A model generated the notes under the pieces. It was not told the origin of the DNA. It ran no database searches and was given only the letters and a program-made list of their open reading frames with translations. A program made the position numbers and the translations under genes. DNA of 64,000 bases, taken from Leuconostoc gelidum subsp. gelidum KCTC 3527 (GTDB lineage: Bacteria; Bacillota; Bacilli; Lactobacillales; Lactobacillaceae). Where the stretch lies: positions 92,182-156,181 of the forward strand of contig NZ_AEMI01000003.1 of assembly GCF_000166715.1 (NCBI RefSeq), written 5' to 3'. Below, piece after piece: positions 51,502 through 63,999 of this stretch (positions are counted from its first letter, which is position 1; each line of letters begins with the position of its first letter).

Positions 51502-51587
51502 GGATTGTAACTATTTAATTAGGCAAAACCCAAGTTTATGATAACAAGCGCTTTTTAGCGTTTGCTATCATGAACTTGGGTTTTCTT
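51502..51587 (+). promoter_or_regulatory. second RAT/terminator, before the PTS gene
   Basis: GGATTGTAAC ... GGCAAAACC (51502-51530) followed by a long terminator stem (AAAACCCAAGTT, 51525-51536, with AACTTGGGTTTT, 51573-51584, and inner pairs). Same switch as upstream, placed between the antiterminator and PTS genes. Confidence 0.9.
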
Positions 51588-51606
51588 ATTCAGAGAAGGA
51601 GATAAG

Positions 51607-54940
<3,334 letters not shown>

Positions 54941-54957
54941 GTGCCATTATTTAGTGA

Positions 54958-54995
54958 TGTAAGCGTTTGCAATGGTAAAGAAAATAAGATACAAT
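54958..54995 (+). promoter_or_regulatory. promoter with cre site after the beta-glucoside operon
   Basis: TTGCAA (54967-54972), 17-nt spacer, TACAAT (54990-54995). TGTAAGCGTTTGCA (54958-54971) matches 13 of 14 cre positions and covers the -35. No gene follows for 300 bp on this strand. Confidence 0.75.
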
Positions 54996-55001
54996 ATAGG
55001 T

Positions 55002-55214
55002 GTAGATTAGGCGAAACGCTAAAAATATTTAAGCTTGTTTAAGCCATCTTCACTGGCGAGCGAATTAAGTTTTGCTCAATCCAAAATAGTTTACTCGTGA
55101 TAGTATTAGAAGGTGTTGTGTGCGGCCGAGAGCGTGTACGATATTTGATAACACTTAAAACAGTGTGTTGCAGGATTATTCCGGTAGCCATTGTTAAAGA
55201 GTAGGCTATTTTTT
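55002..55214 (+). ncRNA. putative CcpA-controlled small RNA
   Basis: About 210-nt transcript predicted from the promoter at 54967 to a terminator made of TAGCC/GGCTA and six T (55185-55214). There is no ATG in it and no frame with a ribosome site, so it should be non-coding. Internal hairpins are possible (GAGC...GCTC about 55058-55077; AACAC...GTGTT about 55150-55168). It is tied to the sugar state by the cre over its promoter. I do not recognise a known RNA family. Confidence 0.55.
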
Positions 55215-55251
55215 ATGATGATGAACAACAATGAATTAATAGCGTCTGTAT

Positions 55252-55293
55252 AGTACAAAAAAAGAATCCCTGCAAAGGATTCTTTTTTGTACT
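55252..55293. terminator. bidirectional terminator with 17-18-bp stem
   Basis: AGTACAAAAAAAGAATCC and GGATTCTTTTTTGTACT around a CTGCAAA loop. It ends the reverse-strand YagU-like gene and backs up the small RNA. Confidence 0.9.
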
Positions 55294-55831
55294 ATACATT
55301 TGTTAAATGACCATTTTTATCTTTAGCAATCAAGTAGTAGACAGTAGCAGCAATTGCCCAAGCCCATACAATATGTCCAAAGAATTCTGAGAAATGCTCT
55401 GCAAAAGGTTGGTTCCAAGGTGCAGGTACTGTACCAAATGCGGGCATCAAGATAACATGCCAAACAATCCAAAGTACAATACCATAAGCAGCACCTTGCC
55501 ACAAACTAATTTTTGACCAATATTGTGAAATAAATACGTATAATATTGAGAATGCAATGGCAAATGAAAAATGCAGAATTAATGTAAACCAGAACACTTT
55601 TTGATCCTGTGAATAGTATACAAACGAATGCACCAGCTTATCTGAAAAACCAAGTTGTTCTGCCATATGCTGTGGTGGATTGGTCATATTGCGAGCAATT
55701 GTACGAGGAGGTAACAGTGCCTCCCAACCAATCTTAACCATACCTGAAATCATACCAGCTATGAAACCAAACCAAACACTTTTGATAATAATTTCCTTTA
55801 AACCAGCTTGTGGTTTTTGTAATGTAAACAT
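55292..55831 (-). CDS. YagU-like membrane protein (DUF1440)
   Basis: 179 residues with four predicted helices. SVWFGFIAGMISGMVKIGWE ... LLPPRTIARNMTNPPQHMAEQLG and the C-terminal GIVLWIVWHVILMPAFGTVPAPW and EFFGHIVWAWAIAATVYYLI are typical of YagU/DUF1440, an inner-membrane protein linked in E. coli to acid resistance. Single gene with AGGGAGAG before the ATG and a strong terminator after the stop. Confidence 0.85.
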   Translation of the reverse strand: MFTLQKPQAGLKEIIIKSVWFGFIAGMISGMVKIGWEALLPPRTIARNMTNPPQHMAEQLGFSDKLVHSFVYYSQDQKVFWFTLILHFSFAIAFSILYVFISQYWSKISLWQGAAYGIVLWIVWHVILMPAFGTVPAPWNQPFAEHFSEFFGHIVWAWAIAATVYYLIAKDKNGHLTNV

Positions 55832-56109
55832 AATCTCTCCCTTTCAAACTAAACAATGATACGTAATATGTTTTCTATTACAAATAGTAAGTTTAAACGT
55901 TTGTATGTGAATTGTCAAACACATTTTTGTTTTTTATAATAACTAAATATTATTTGATTAATCCAATAATATTAAGTTATTATTGGAAAATATTCTTTCA
56001 GTTATTTGCTAAGTCATAAGATAACAACAATGTCGTATAATTTGTTTATTAGTTGACAGGTTGAAAAATATAACGTATATTAAAGCTAATTAATCAGCAG
56101 GAGTTTGTT

Positions 56110-56184
56110 ATGGCACCCAAATATACGACATTTCATCTTAATTGCTGCAGTACAACACGTTTTCGATGTTGTACTGCTTGTTAA
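56110..56184 (+). CDS. cysteine-rich leader peptide of the cys operon
   Basis: 24-residue peptide with AGGAG at 6 nt before ATG, ending at TAA. Five of the last 13 residues are Cys (positions 12, 13, 20, 21, 24: NCCSTTRFRCCTAC). Codons 20 and 21 lie in the 3' arm of a perfect 11-bp hairpin (GCAGTACAACA, 56147-56157, with TGTTGTACTGC, 56167-56177). A ribosome stalled at the Cys codons for lack of Cys-tRNA would keep that hairpin open and can favour refolding upstream of the terminator. The peptide itself probably has no function. Confidence 0.85.
   Translation: MAPKYTTFHLNCCSTTRFRCCTAC
56147..56177 (+). other. leader hairpin covering Cys codons
   Basis: Perfect 11-bp stem with 9-nt loop. Segments further down (GCTTG at 56176-56180 with CAAGC at 56220-56224; TTTTGG with CCAAAA at about 56194-56215) offer alternative pairings expected of an antiterminator, but I have not computed folds. 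Confidence 0.7.
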
Positions 56185-56250
56185 GCATGAACTTTTTGGG
56201 TAAGCTATAGCCAAAATGGGCAAGCTGCTATCAAGGCAGTTCAATGATAG

Positions 56251-56288
56251 AAGGCGTGGAAATTCAGTCGAATTTTCGCGCCTTTTTG
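56251..56288 (+). terminator. attenuator terminator of the cys operon
   Basis: GGCGTGGAAATTC pairs with GAATTTTCGCGCC (13 bp including two G-U pairs) around AGTC, flanked by AA/TT, then five T. It ends 35 bp before the first structural gene, so transcription must pass it to reach the operon. Confidence 0.9.
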
Positions 56289-56322
56289 TCTACATTTTTC
56301 AGAAAGATAAAGGGAAAATAGC

Positions 56323-58390
<2,068 letters not shown>

Positions 58391-58402
58391 ATTGGCGGAT
58401 AT

Positions 58403-58921
58403 ATGTTTGCAACCGCTAAAGCTATTCTCAAAAAAGATCCGGCTGCTCACAGTTTAACGATGGTTATTTTAACTTATCCTGGATTGCATGCGTTAGGTTA
58501 TCATCGTTTGTCACATTGGCTTCATGTGCACAAGCACTATTTATTAGGCGCTATCATAGCGCGTTTGGCAGCCAGACGAACTGGCGTGACAATTGCCCCT
58601 GGCGCACACATCGGGCAACGTGTTTTCATCGATCATGGTATTGGCGTTGTTATTGGTGAAACCGCGATTATTGAAGATGACGTGACCATTTTACACGGTG
58701 TGACCGTAGGCGCACGTAACATCACTAGTGGTCGGCGACACCCACATATTAAACATCACAGTTTTATTGGGGCACATGCTCAAATATTGGGTCCAATAAC
58801 GATTGCAAGTTACAGTAAGATAGGTGCCAATGCAGTAGTCTTAAATGACGTGCCTGAGCATGCGACAGTTGTGGGGAATCCCGCGCGCATTGTAAATTTT
58901 AAATTGAAAACAAGTCTATAA
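58403..58921 (+). CDS. cysE: serine O-acetyltransferase
   Basis: 172 residues, a short SAT. N-terminal helical part with HALGYHRLSHWLH, then left-handed beta-helix hexapeptide repeats: GVTIAPGAHIGQRVFIDHG, IGVVIGETAIIEDDVTIL, HGVTVGARN and IGANAVVLNDVPEHATVVGNPARIV. Makes O-acetylserine from serine and acetyl-CoA for the two upstream PLP enzymes. Starts 13 bp after the lyase gene. The set cbs-cgl-cysE is a known cluster of dairy lactic acid bacteria, thought to be moved between species. Confidence 0.93.
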   Translation: MFATAKAILKKDPAAHSLTMVILTYPGLHALGYHRLSHWLHVHKHYLLGAIIARLAARRTGVTIAPGAHIGQRVFIDHGIGVVIGETAIIEDDVTILHGVTVGARNITSGRRHPHIKHHSFIGAHAQILGPITIASYSKIGANAVVLNDVPEHATVVGNPARIVNFKLKTSL

Positions 58922-59007
58922 TGATATCAGTTTAAAATAATTTGACATCATGTATTAGCATGATATATCTTTATTTAACTTGTATTTAATATTGTCCCAG
59001 TATGATA

Positions 59008-59044
59008 GTTATATTGATAAGATAACTTAACTTATCAATATAAC
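59008..59044. repeat. perfect 14-bp inverted repeat
   Basis: GTTATATTGATAAG, 9-nt loop, CTTATCAATATAAC; the loop also pairs partly. No T-run follows on the + strand. It may be the terminator-like end of the cysE transcript, an operator, or the 5' part of the structured RNA described next. Confidence 0.65.
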
Positions 59045-59160
59045 GAAACCGCGATAGATAATACAAATTTTTCATTTCACTCTCTCCCAATCTCTCTTCT
59101 CATTCTTAAAAATATTTTCTCCCCTCCGTATTATCTAGTTAATATGGGGTTTCGTTTTGT
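59042..59160 (+). ncRNA. candidate C-rich small RNA with long-range stem
   Basis: AACGAAACC (59042-59050) and TAGATAATAC (59055-59064) pair exactly with GGTTTCGTT (59148-59156) and GTATTATCTA (59128-59137). The closed loop is almost purely pyrimidine with CTCTCTCCC (59080-59088) and TTCTCCCCTCC (59117-59127), sequences complementary to Shine-Dalgarno regions, as in C-rich Gram-positive regulatory RNAs. A T-rich 3' end follows. The reverse strand is purine-rich and has a 29-codon frame (59075-58986), a weaker alternative. No clear promoter was found. Confidence 0.45.
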
Positions 59161-59168
59161 CAATAATT

Positions 59169-59207
59169 AAAAACATGCTGACCAATGATATTGGTGAGCA
59201 TGTTTTT
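59169..59207. terminator. bidirectional terminator between cysE region and ECF gene
   Basis: AAAAACATGCTGACCAAT pairs with ATTGGTGAGCATGTTTTT (one mismatch) around GAT. Confidence 0.88.
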
Positions 59208-59218
59208 GTTATTGACAT

Positions 59219-59779
59219 TTAGTTTAATGCAGAGAATAGTTGATTGCGTAATCGTTCATTTAAAATTGGATAAATAATTAAAACAACTATCATCGTTGTC
59301 ACGCAATTAACGATTGTAGGTACAAGTGCCGACAAAGTTGCAACGATTGCAGGTTGTAGCGTCAAACCTCGGATTAAGCTCATTATAAAATTATGTAATG
59401 TCGTTGTGACGAATTTGGCTATAATAGCTGCTAATATAATCAGTATTAATTTAAATGATTGTGGTTTGGCGCGATAGTTTAGTAGCTGAATAACAAGCGT
59501 TGCCAAGCCACCAACGACAAATACTTCAAAAAAGTAATATGGTGCGTCTAAGACATAATTATGAGTAACATCAAAAAGTGCCAACCCCATACCACCGGCA
59601 ATTGCACCGCGTTTATAACCTAATAAAAGAACAGAAATTAGTGCAGCTGCGTTACCAAGATGCACAAATGGTTTTCCGAGCAGAGCAGGCATAGGAACTT
59701 GTATACTTGTTGCTATGAAAGTGATAGCAGTAAAAAAAGCAACAAAGACAATTATGTTGATAGCGTGTCGGTTTCGCAT
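59219..59779 (-). CDS. ECF transporter S component, substrate unknown
   Basis: 186 residues, six predicted helices, with the S-component style KPFVHLGNAAALISVLLLGYKRGAIAGGMGLALFD and an A/R-rich first helix (NIIVFVAFFTAITFIATSI). S components capture a vitamin or cofactor precursor and share a common energising module encoded elsewhere. No riboswitch is visible in the 295 bp upstream, so the substrate cannot be deduced; pyridoxine-, thiamine- or hydroxymethylpyrimidine-type cargo are possible. Start ATG has GGAAA upstream. Confidence 0.75.
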   Translation of the reverse strand: MRNRHAINIIVFVAFFTAITFIATSIQVPMPALLGKPFVHLGNAAALISVLLLGYKRGAIAGGMGLALFDVTHNYVLDAPYYFFEVFVVGGLATLVIQLLNYRAKPQSFKLILIILAAIIAKFVTTTLHNFIMSLIRGLTLQPAIVATLSALVPTIVNCVTTMIVVLIIYPILNERLRNQLFSALN

Positions 59780-59936
59780 ATTTTTTCCAATCTTAGAAAT
59801 AGTAGTTAATTTGTGGATTTAATTATCATATCTTACCATATATTATAGCGAACATGATTATTTTTGTGATATTTTGCATGCAACTGAAAAAATAATTCAA
59901 TTAACCAGTTAAAAATAGGTGCCTTGACAAGACTAA

Positions 59937-59959
59937 GTGTACCGCGTAACATAGTACAC
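59937..59959. promoter_or_regulatory. YtrA-type operator candidate
   Basis: GTGTAC, 11-nt spacer, GTACAC: a perfect 6-bp inverted repeat next to TTGACA (59924-59929), upstream of the GntR gene at 60075. YtrA-family repressors bind widely spaced repeats of this kind. A TATAAT lies at 59973-59978. Confidence 0.55.
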
Positions 59960-60074
59960 GTGATACACGCAGTATAATTGAAAAATGTGTCTAGGGGAAT
60001 AATGAAACACAGTTAATAATATAGGTTGGTTGACGAATCGGACTCATATTAAAAAATAAAAAGGAAGTACATAA

Positions 60075-60476
60075 ATGGCACAAATTCAGCGGAATCAGCC
60101 ATTATATGAACAACTCATGTGGCGTATCAAAGCGCAAGTTGCTTCAGGCGTGCTGATAATTGGGGAAAAATTACCTTCGGTAAGAGAGATGGCTTTAATT
60201 GAGGGATTAAATCCAAATACTGTCGCTAAAGCCTATCGTGCTTTAGAAAATCAAAATGTTATTGAGACGGTAACTGGGAAAGGGACATTTATTCGTGCAA
60301 ATGATGAATTTACCGCAGACGAACAACTGATCGCAATCCTGCAAGAACAACTTGGGGAAGTTGTAATTGAAGCAAAACGCGCATCAATTTCGGTTCAAGA
60401 ATTACACCAATGGCTTGATAGTTGTTATAGCGGCAAACCACATTCACCAAGGAGGATGCATGGCATTAGTCATTGA
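60075..60476 (+). CDS. GntR-family regulator, YtrA subfamily
   Basis: 133 residues. Winged helix PLYEQLMWRIKAQVASGVLI, GEKLPSVREMALIEGLNPNTVAKAYRALENQNVIET, GKGTFI. The short C-terminal tail, two helices rather than a ligand domain, marks the YtrA subfamily, which controls adjacent ABC transporters in response to cell-envelope antibiotics. Overlaps the ATPase gene by 17 bp. Likely autoregulatory through the repeat at 59937. Confidence 0.88.
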   Translation: MAQIQRNQPLYEQLMWRIKAQVASGVLIIGEKLPSVREMALIEGLNPNTVAKAYRALENQNVIETVTGKGTFIRANDEFTADEQLIAILQEQLGEVVIEAKRASISVQELHQWLDSCYSGKPHSPRRMHGISH

Positions 60477-61365
60477 GAATATTTCTAAAAAAATTCAAGA
60501 TAAGCAAGTACTAGAAAATGTTAGTTTTGAATTAAATCAGGGCGAAATAGTTGGATTAGTAGGGCGAAATGGTGCTGGTAAAACGACACTATTTGGTACA
60601 ATTGCCGGTGAACTATTACCTGACTTTGGGCATATTGGGTTGGATGATCTAGATTATAATAAAACGACCCGCCTGCATGATCAATTGTGTTATATTGATA
60701 TGCCGGAAAATTGGTTGCGCTATTACTCGCCTAAAAAAATCAAAACTATCTTGAAAGTAGCATACAAAAACTTTGATGAATCTTGGTATGATGCTGAAAT
60801 TAAACGATTTGGTTTGAACAACATCAAGCGTATTCGAACATACTCAAAGGGCATGCGTGCCTTGTTTGCTATTATTGTCAGTTTTGCTAGTCGCGCACAA
60901 TATGTATTGCTTGACGAACCGCTTGATGGGTTAGATGTTTTGATTCGTGATCAAGTGAAACAGTTAATTGTCAACCAAGTAATACAACATAATACGACTA
61001 TTTTAATTGCTTCGCATAATTTAATCGAGTTAGATACATTAGTTGACCGCATTTTATTGTTGAAAAATCAAACGATTGATCGTACCTTTGCTATTGAAGA
61101 TAATAAAAACATCAAAAAATATCAACTGGCTTTCACTGGGGAAGAACTGCCGCGATTTTTACGTGATAGTGGCACAATTATTGCGCAAACAGGTCATATT
61201 GTAACAATTGTGTTTAATGATTTTTCAGAAAATCTTGGTATTAAATTGGCTGGGCCAGAATTTAAGTTTGTGGAAGAATTACAGATTAGTAGTGAAGATG
61301 TGTTCCGGGCGAGTTTTGCCGAAGAAGCCTTTTCGTGGCAACAAGAATTAGAGGTAGACGCGTGA
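60460..61365 (+). CDS. ABC transporter ATPase (YtrB-like)
   Basis: 301 residues. Walker A GRNGAGKTT near residue 36, diverged signature YSKGMRAL, Walker B YVLLDEPLDGLD, switch His IASHNLIEL. ATG 60460 has AGGAGG at 6 nt and lies inside the GntR gene; the longer frame from 60367 is out. The residues after 215 form an extra C-terminal part. Works with the permease encoded next (overlap of 4 bp). Confidence 0.88.
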   Translation: MALVIENISKKIQDKQVLENVSFELNQGEIVGLVGRNGAGKTTLFGTIAGELLPDFGHIGLDDLDYNKTTRLHDQLCYIDMPENWLRYYSPKKIKTILKVAYKNFDESWYDAEIKRFGLNNIKRIRTYSKGMRALFAIIVSFASRAQYVLLDEPLDGLDVLIRDQVKQLIVNQVIQHNTTILIASHNLIELDTLVDRILLLKNQTIDRTFAIEDNKNIKKYQLAFTGEELPRFLRDSGTIIAQTGHIVTIVFNDFSENLGIKLAGPEFKFVEELQISSEDVFRASFAEEAFSWQQELEVDA

Positions 61366-62213
61366 GACAAGCACTTAAGTTATATACGACGATTAGAAAA
61401 AATCAATTTATGATGGCAGCAGTCATTGGCATGATTTTAATTGTCTTATCAGTTGGGTCAGTTATGTTGATCCCAGGCATGCCTAATCAAGATATTGCAG
61501 ATGCGTTGGGACCAGAATTAATAGTTGTATGGTTAATCATTGCTGTAATCGTATTTTTAAATGATCAATCACGTCGATTGGATACCTGGCTATACACACA
61601 AAATATCTCACGTGGTCAATTATTTTTAACACGTGTTATTCTATTAGTTGTGTTACCAATTATGGCGGCTAATGTCGTTGATTTAGGTCTAACTGCTGCC
61701 TTGCAACCACATACCTTGATAGAAGCTCTAAATATTGACAGCACAGTATCTGCTAACGTTTTTTTTATGTCTAGTTTATTTGTAATTATTGCTACAATTA
61801 TTGGTCCGAACTGGCTGAAAGCGGCGGGGACAATTTTCACACTGGGGCTTGTTGTTCTTGCTGGACCCACGGTTGCGTTATTTTTTAAAAACATAAGTAG
61901 TGTAACTTCTCCTTTTGAAGGATTTATTCAACCAGTCGTTACGATGTTGGCTGCATTGTTTATATTTGCTGTAGGACATTACTTAGCTCAAAATATTAGT
62001 GATGATACAGTTGATGAAGCAGTACGAGTTCATTATCTTAAATGGCCAATTGTTATTTTTGTGTTTGTCGTGACGCTAATGAAAACAATGTCTAGTTCTG
62101 GTCGAAATAGTATCGATGGTTTTCTACTAGGACTTGTTTTACCTATTATTTTGGCAGTTGTGACATTTATATTTGTATTTAAACCAACCTTTAAAGTGAC
62201 GTGGGATAAATAA
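61362..62213 (+). CDS. ABC exporter permease of the YtrA module
   Basis: 283-residue membrane protein with six or more helices (MMAAVIGMILIVLSVGSVML, VVWLIIAVIVFL, LLGLVLPIILAVVTFIFVF). The start is GTG 61362, overlapping the ATPase stop (GTGA), with AGAGGT at 8 nt. Third gene of the regulator-ATPase-permease unit. Substrate unknown; family context suggests a response to envelope stress. Confidence 0.75.
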   Translation: MRQALKLYTTIRKNQFMMAAVIGMILIVLSVGSVMLIPGMPNQDIADALGPELIVVWLIIAVIVFLNDQSRRLDTWLYTQNISRGQLFLTRVILLVVLPIMAANVVDLGLTAALQPHTLIEALNIDSTVSANVFFMSSLFVIIATIIGPNWLKAAGTIFTLGLVVLAGPTVALFFKNISSVTSPFEGFIQPVVTMLAALFIFAVGHYLAQNISDDTVDEAVRVHYLKWPIVIFVFVVTLMKTMSSSGRNSIDGFLLGLVLPIILAVVTFIFVFKPTFKVTWDK

Positions 62214-62276
62214 TTTGTTTAACAAGTCACAGCGCATGTTGTGTTGTGACAATAGAAACTATATGGGGGAATAAAA

Positions 62277-63182
62277 ATGGCTTTATTAGAAGTAAAAAAT
62301 ATTGATAAAAGTTTTGGTAAAAAGAAAGCAATGACAAATGTCAGTTTCAATGTTGAAGCAGGGCATATTGTTGGACTTATCGGTCCAAATGGTGCCGGAA
62401 AATCAACAACCATGCGTGCTATTACTGGTTTGATGAGTTATTCAAATGGTACAATTTTGTTTGACGATAAGCCGATTACTTTCAGTGATCATCAAGCACT
62501 GGATAAAGTTGGCAATTTGATTGAATATCCTGCTATTTACCCAAATATGACTGCATTAGAACATTTGAATTTATATGCAATGGATACACAAAATGCAGCT
62601 GATTTTAAAGATTTGATGCACAAAACACAAATTGATGGTGATAATTTTGGCAAAAGAAAAGCTAAAAATTTTTCACTAGGCATGAAACAGCGTCTGGGAA
62701 TTGCTATTGCTTTAATTCGTAATCCTAAGTTAGTTATCTTGGATGAACCAATGAACGGTTTAGATCCACAATCGGTTCATGATTTACGTGCATTAATTCG
62801 TGATTTAGCAGATCAGGGTGTCGCATTCTTGATTTCAAGTCATTTATTAGATGAATTACAAAAATTAGTTGATGATGTAGTTATTATTAATCATGGTAAA
62901 ATCATTGAAACAGCGACTATGACAGAATTTTTCAGTCATGATAAGGTGCGTTGGGTAATGGATACGTCGGATAATGATGCAACAGTTCAATTAGCACAAG
63001 ACAATAAATGGACAGTAACAGTTGACGATGGTCATGTGCAAATTTCTGGGGCGGATAATTTGCAAAATGTTATTACAGCAATGAATCATGCTGACATACA
63101 AATTCAAACGTTGAATACAGTAACTGGTAATCTGGAAAAGTCATTACTTGATATGCTAGCCAATGATGATAAGGGGGAATAA
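62277..63182 (+). CDS. ABC transporter ATPase, bacitracin-resistance (BcrA) type
   Basis: 301 residues. Walker A GPNGAGKST, signature FSLGMKQRLG, Walker B LVILDEPMNGLDP, switch His ISSHLLDELQ, with a C-terminal tail of about 80 residues as in BcrA/NatA-type ATPases. GGGGG precedes the ATG. 63 bp after the previous module, so possibly same transcript. Paired with the permease at 63186 for export or antibiotic self-protection. Confidence 0.9.
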   Translation: MALLEVKNIDKSFGKKKAMTNVSFNVEAGHIVGLIGPNGAGKSTTMRAITGLMSYSNGTILFDDKPITFSDHQALDKVGNLIEYPAIYPNMTALEHLNLYAMDTQNAADFKDLMHKTQIDGDNFGKRKAKNFSLGMKQRLGIAIALIRNPKLVILDEPMNGLDPQSVHDLRALIRDLADQGVAFLISSHLLDELQKLVDDVVIINHGKIIETATMTEFFSHDKVRWVMDTSDNDATVQLAQDNKWTVTVDDGHVQISGADNLQNVITAMNHADIQIQTLNTVTGNLEKSLLDMLANDDKGE

Positions 63183-63185
63183 TAT

Positions 63186-63953
63186 ATGTTAACTTTAATG
63201 AAGCAAGAGTATTATAAAACTTTCAAGCAGAATCGTTTGTACATTTGGTTGGGTTTGAGTGTGATTTTCCCACTGGCGATTATGGGTATATTTAAATCTC
63301 AGCGTGGCGCTGGTTCGATAACTGATCTAGGACATGCAACATTTTATGTTTATCTGGTCGGCATTATTATTACGGCGTTAAGCGTATCACAAGAATTTAG
63401 TTTTGGAACAATTCGGCCTTTGTTATCACGTCGATTTAGTCGTGGTATGATATTCACGAGCAAGTTGATATTGAATTTTAGTATTTACATTACACTGTTT
63501 GTTGGTGCATTTATTGGCACGATGATTGGACAATTGATTTTTGCACCTAAGTTTGATTTCTCAGAGCGTGTCAGTTACGCAGGGAATGGTTGGCAGACTA
63601 TGGGTATCACAGTTATGGGCACATTGTTCCAAATGATTTTCGTAGCTGCACTCGTATTATTAATTACAAGCCTAGTTAAAAGCTCTGGCGCTGCCATTGG
63701 TCTAGGCGTTGTTATGATTGTTGGTACGCCAATTTTAAGTAGTATTTCAATGCTTTTAATTAATATGGCTCCGATATTAAAGTGGAATCCGTTTAACATA
63801 TTTATTGGAATGGCCTCGTATGGACAAGCAAGTCCTAGTGTCATCAAAAGTATGGTGCATATGTCACAAGGTACAGTGGTAATTGCTTATCTTGTTTACA
63901 TTTTTGTTATGTATGCGATTGCTTATTTAATTTTCAAGAAGCGCTCAGTTTAA
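63186..63953 (+). CDS. ABC-2 permease, bacitracin-resistance type
   Basis: 255 residues with six helices. Cytosolic N-terminus MLTLMKQEYYKTFKQNRLYI followed by helix 1, an extracellular loop with FDFSERVSYAGNGWQ, and the conserved SQEFSFGTIRPLLSRRFSR that links permease and ATPase. Starts 4 bp after the ATPase gene and is closed by a terminator at the window edge. Confidence 0.85.
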   Translation: MLTLMKQEYYKTFKQNRLYIWLGLSVIFPLAIMGIFKSQRGAGSITDLGHATFYVYLVGIIITALSVSQEFSFGTIRPLLSRRFSRGMIFTSKLILNFSIYITLFVGAFIGTMIGQLIFAPKFDFSERVSYAGNGWQTMGITVMGTLFQMIFVAALVLLITSLVKSSGAAIGLGVVMIVGTPILSSISMLLINMAPILKWNPFNIFIGMASYGQASPSVIKSMVHMSQGTVVIAYLVYIFVMYAIAYLIFKKRSV

Positions 63954-63960
63954 CTGCATA

Positions 63961-63999
63961 AAAAAACGATTGTTTCTACGTGAAACAATCGTTTTTTTA
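63961..63999 (+). terminator. intrinsic terminator at right edge
   Basis: AAAAAACGATTGTTTC, 5-nt loop TACGT, GAAACAATCGTTTTTTT, a perfect stem of 16 bp. It ends the ABC module. Confidence 0.9.

Larger units (their letters stand above)
55832..56322 (+). promoter_or_regulatory. leader region of the cysteine operon (overview)
   Basis: This 491-bp gap holds AT-rich non-coding DNA to about 56050, then a consensus promoter (TTGACA 56053-56058, 17 nt, TATATT 56076-56081), a leader of about 235 nt with a Cys-rich reading frame (56110), a hairpin overlapping its Cys codons, and an intrinsic terminator (56251) 35 bp before the first enzyme gene. The whole reads as a ribosome-mediated attenuator. No T-box or SAM riboswitch motif is present. 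Confidence 0.82.

Noticed and set aside
55832..56050. T-box or SAM riboswitch before the cysteine operon
   Set aside because: No GGTGG T-box bulge, no S-box pattern; the leader is explained by a Cys-rich frame plus attenuator.
58986..59075. 29-codon reverse-strand frame as a small toxin or leader gene
   Set aside because: Runs through a perfect inverted repeat and has no promoter or conserved traits visible; kept only as an alternative to the RNA candidate.
59953..59968. parS-like sequence around TACACGTGATAC
   Set aside because: About four mismatches to the consensus in 16; better explained as part of the GntR operator region.
63964..63993. parS-like sequence in the last terminator (TGTTTC-T-ACGTGAAACA)
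   Set aside because: One extra base breaks the palindrome; explained by the terminator stem.
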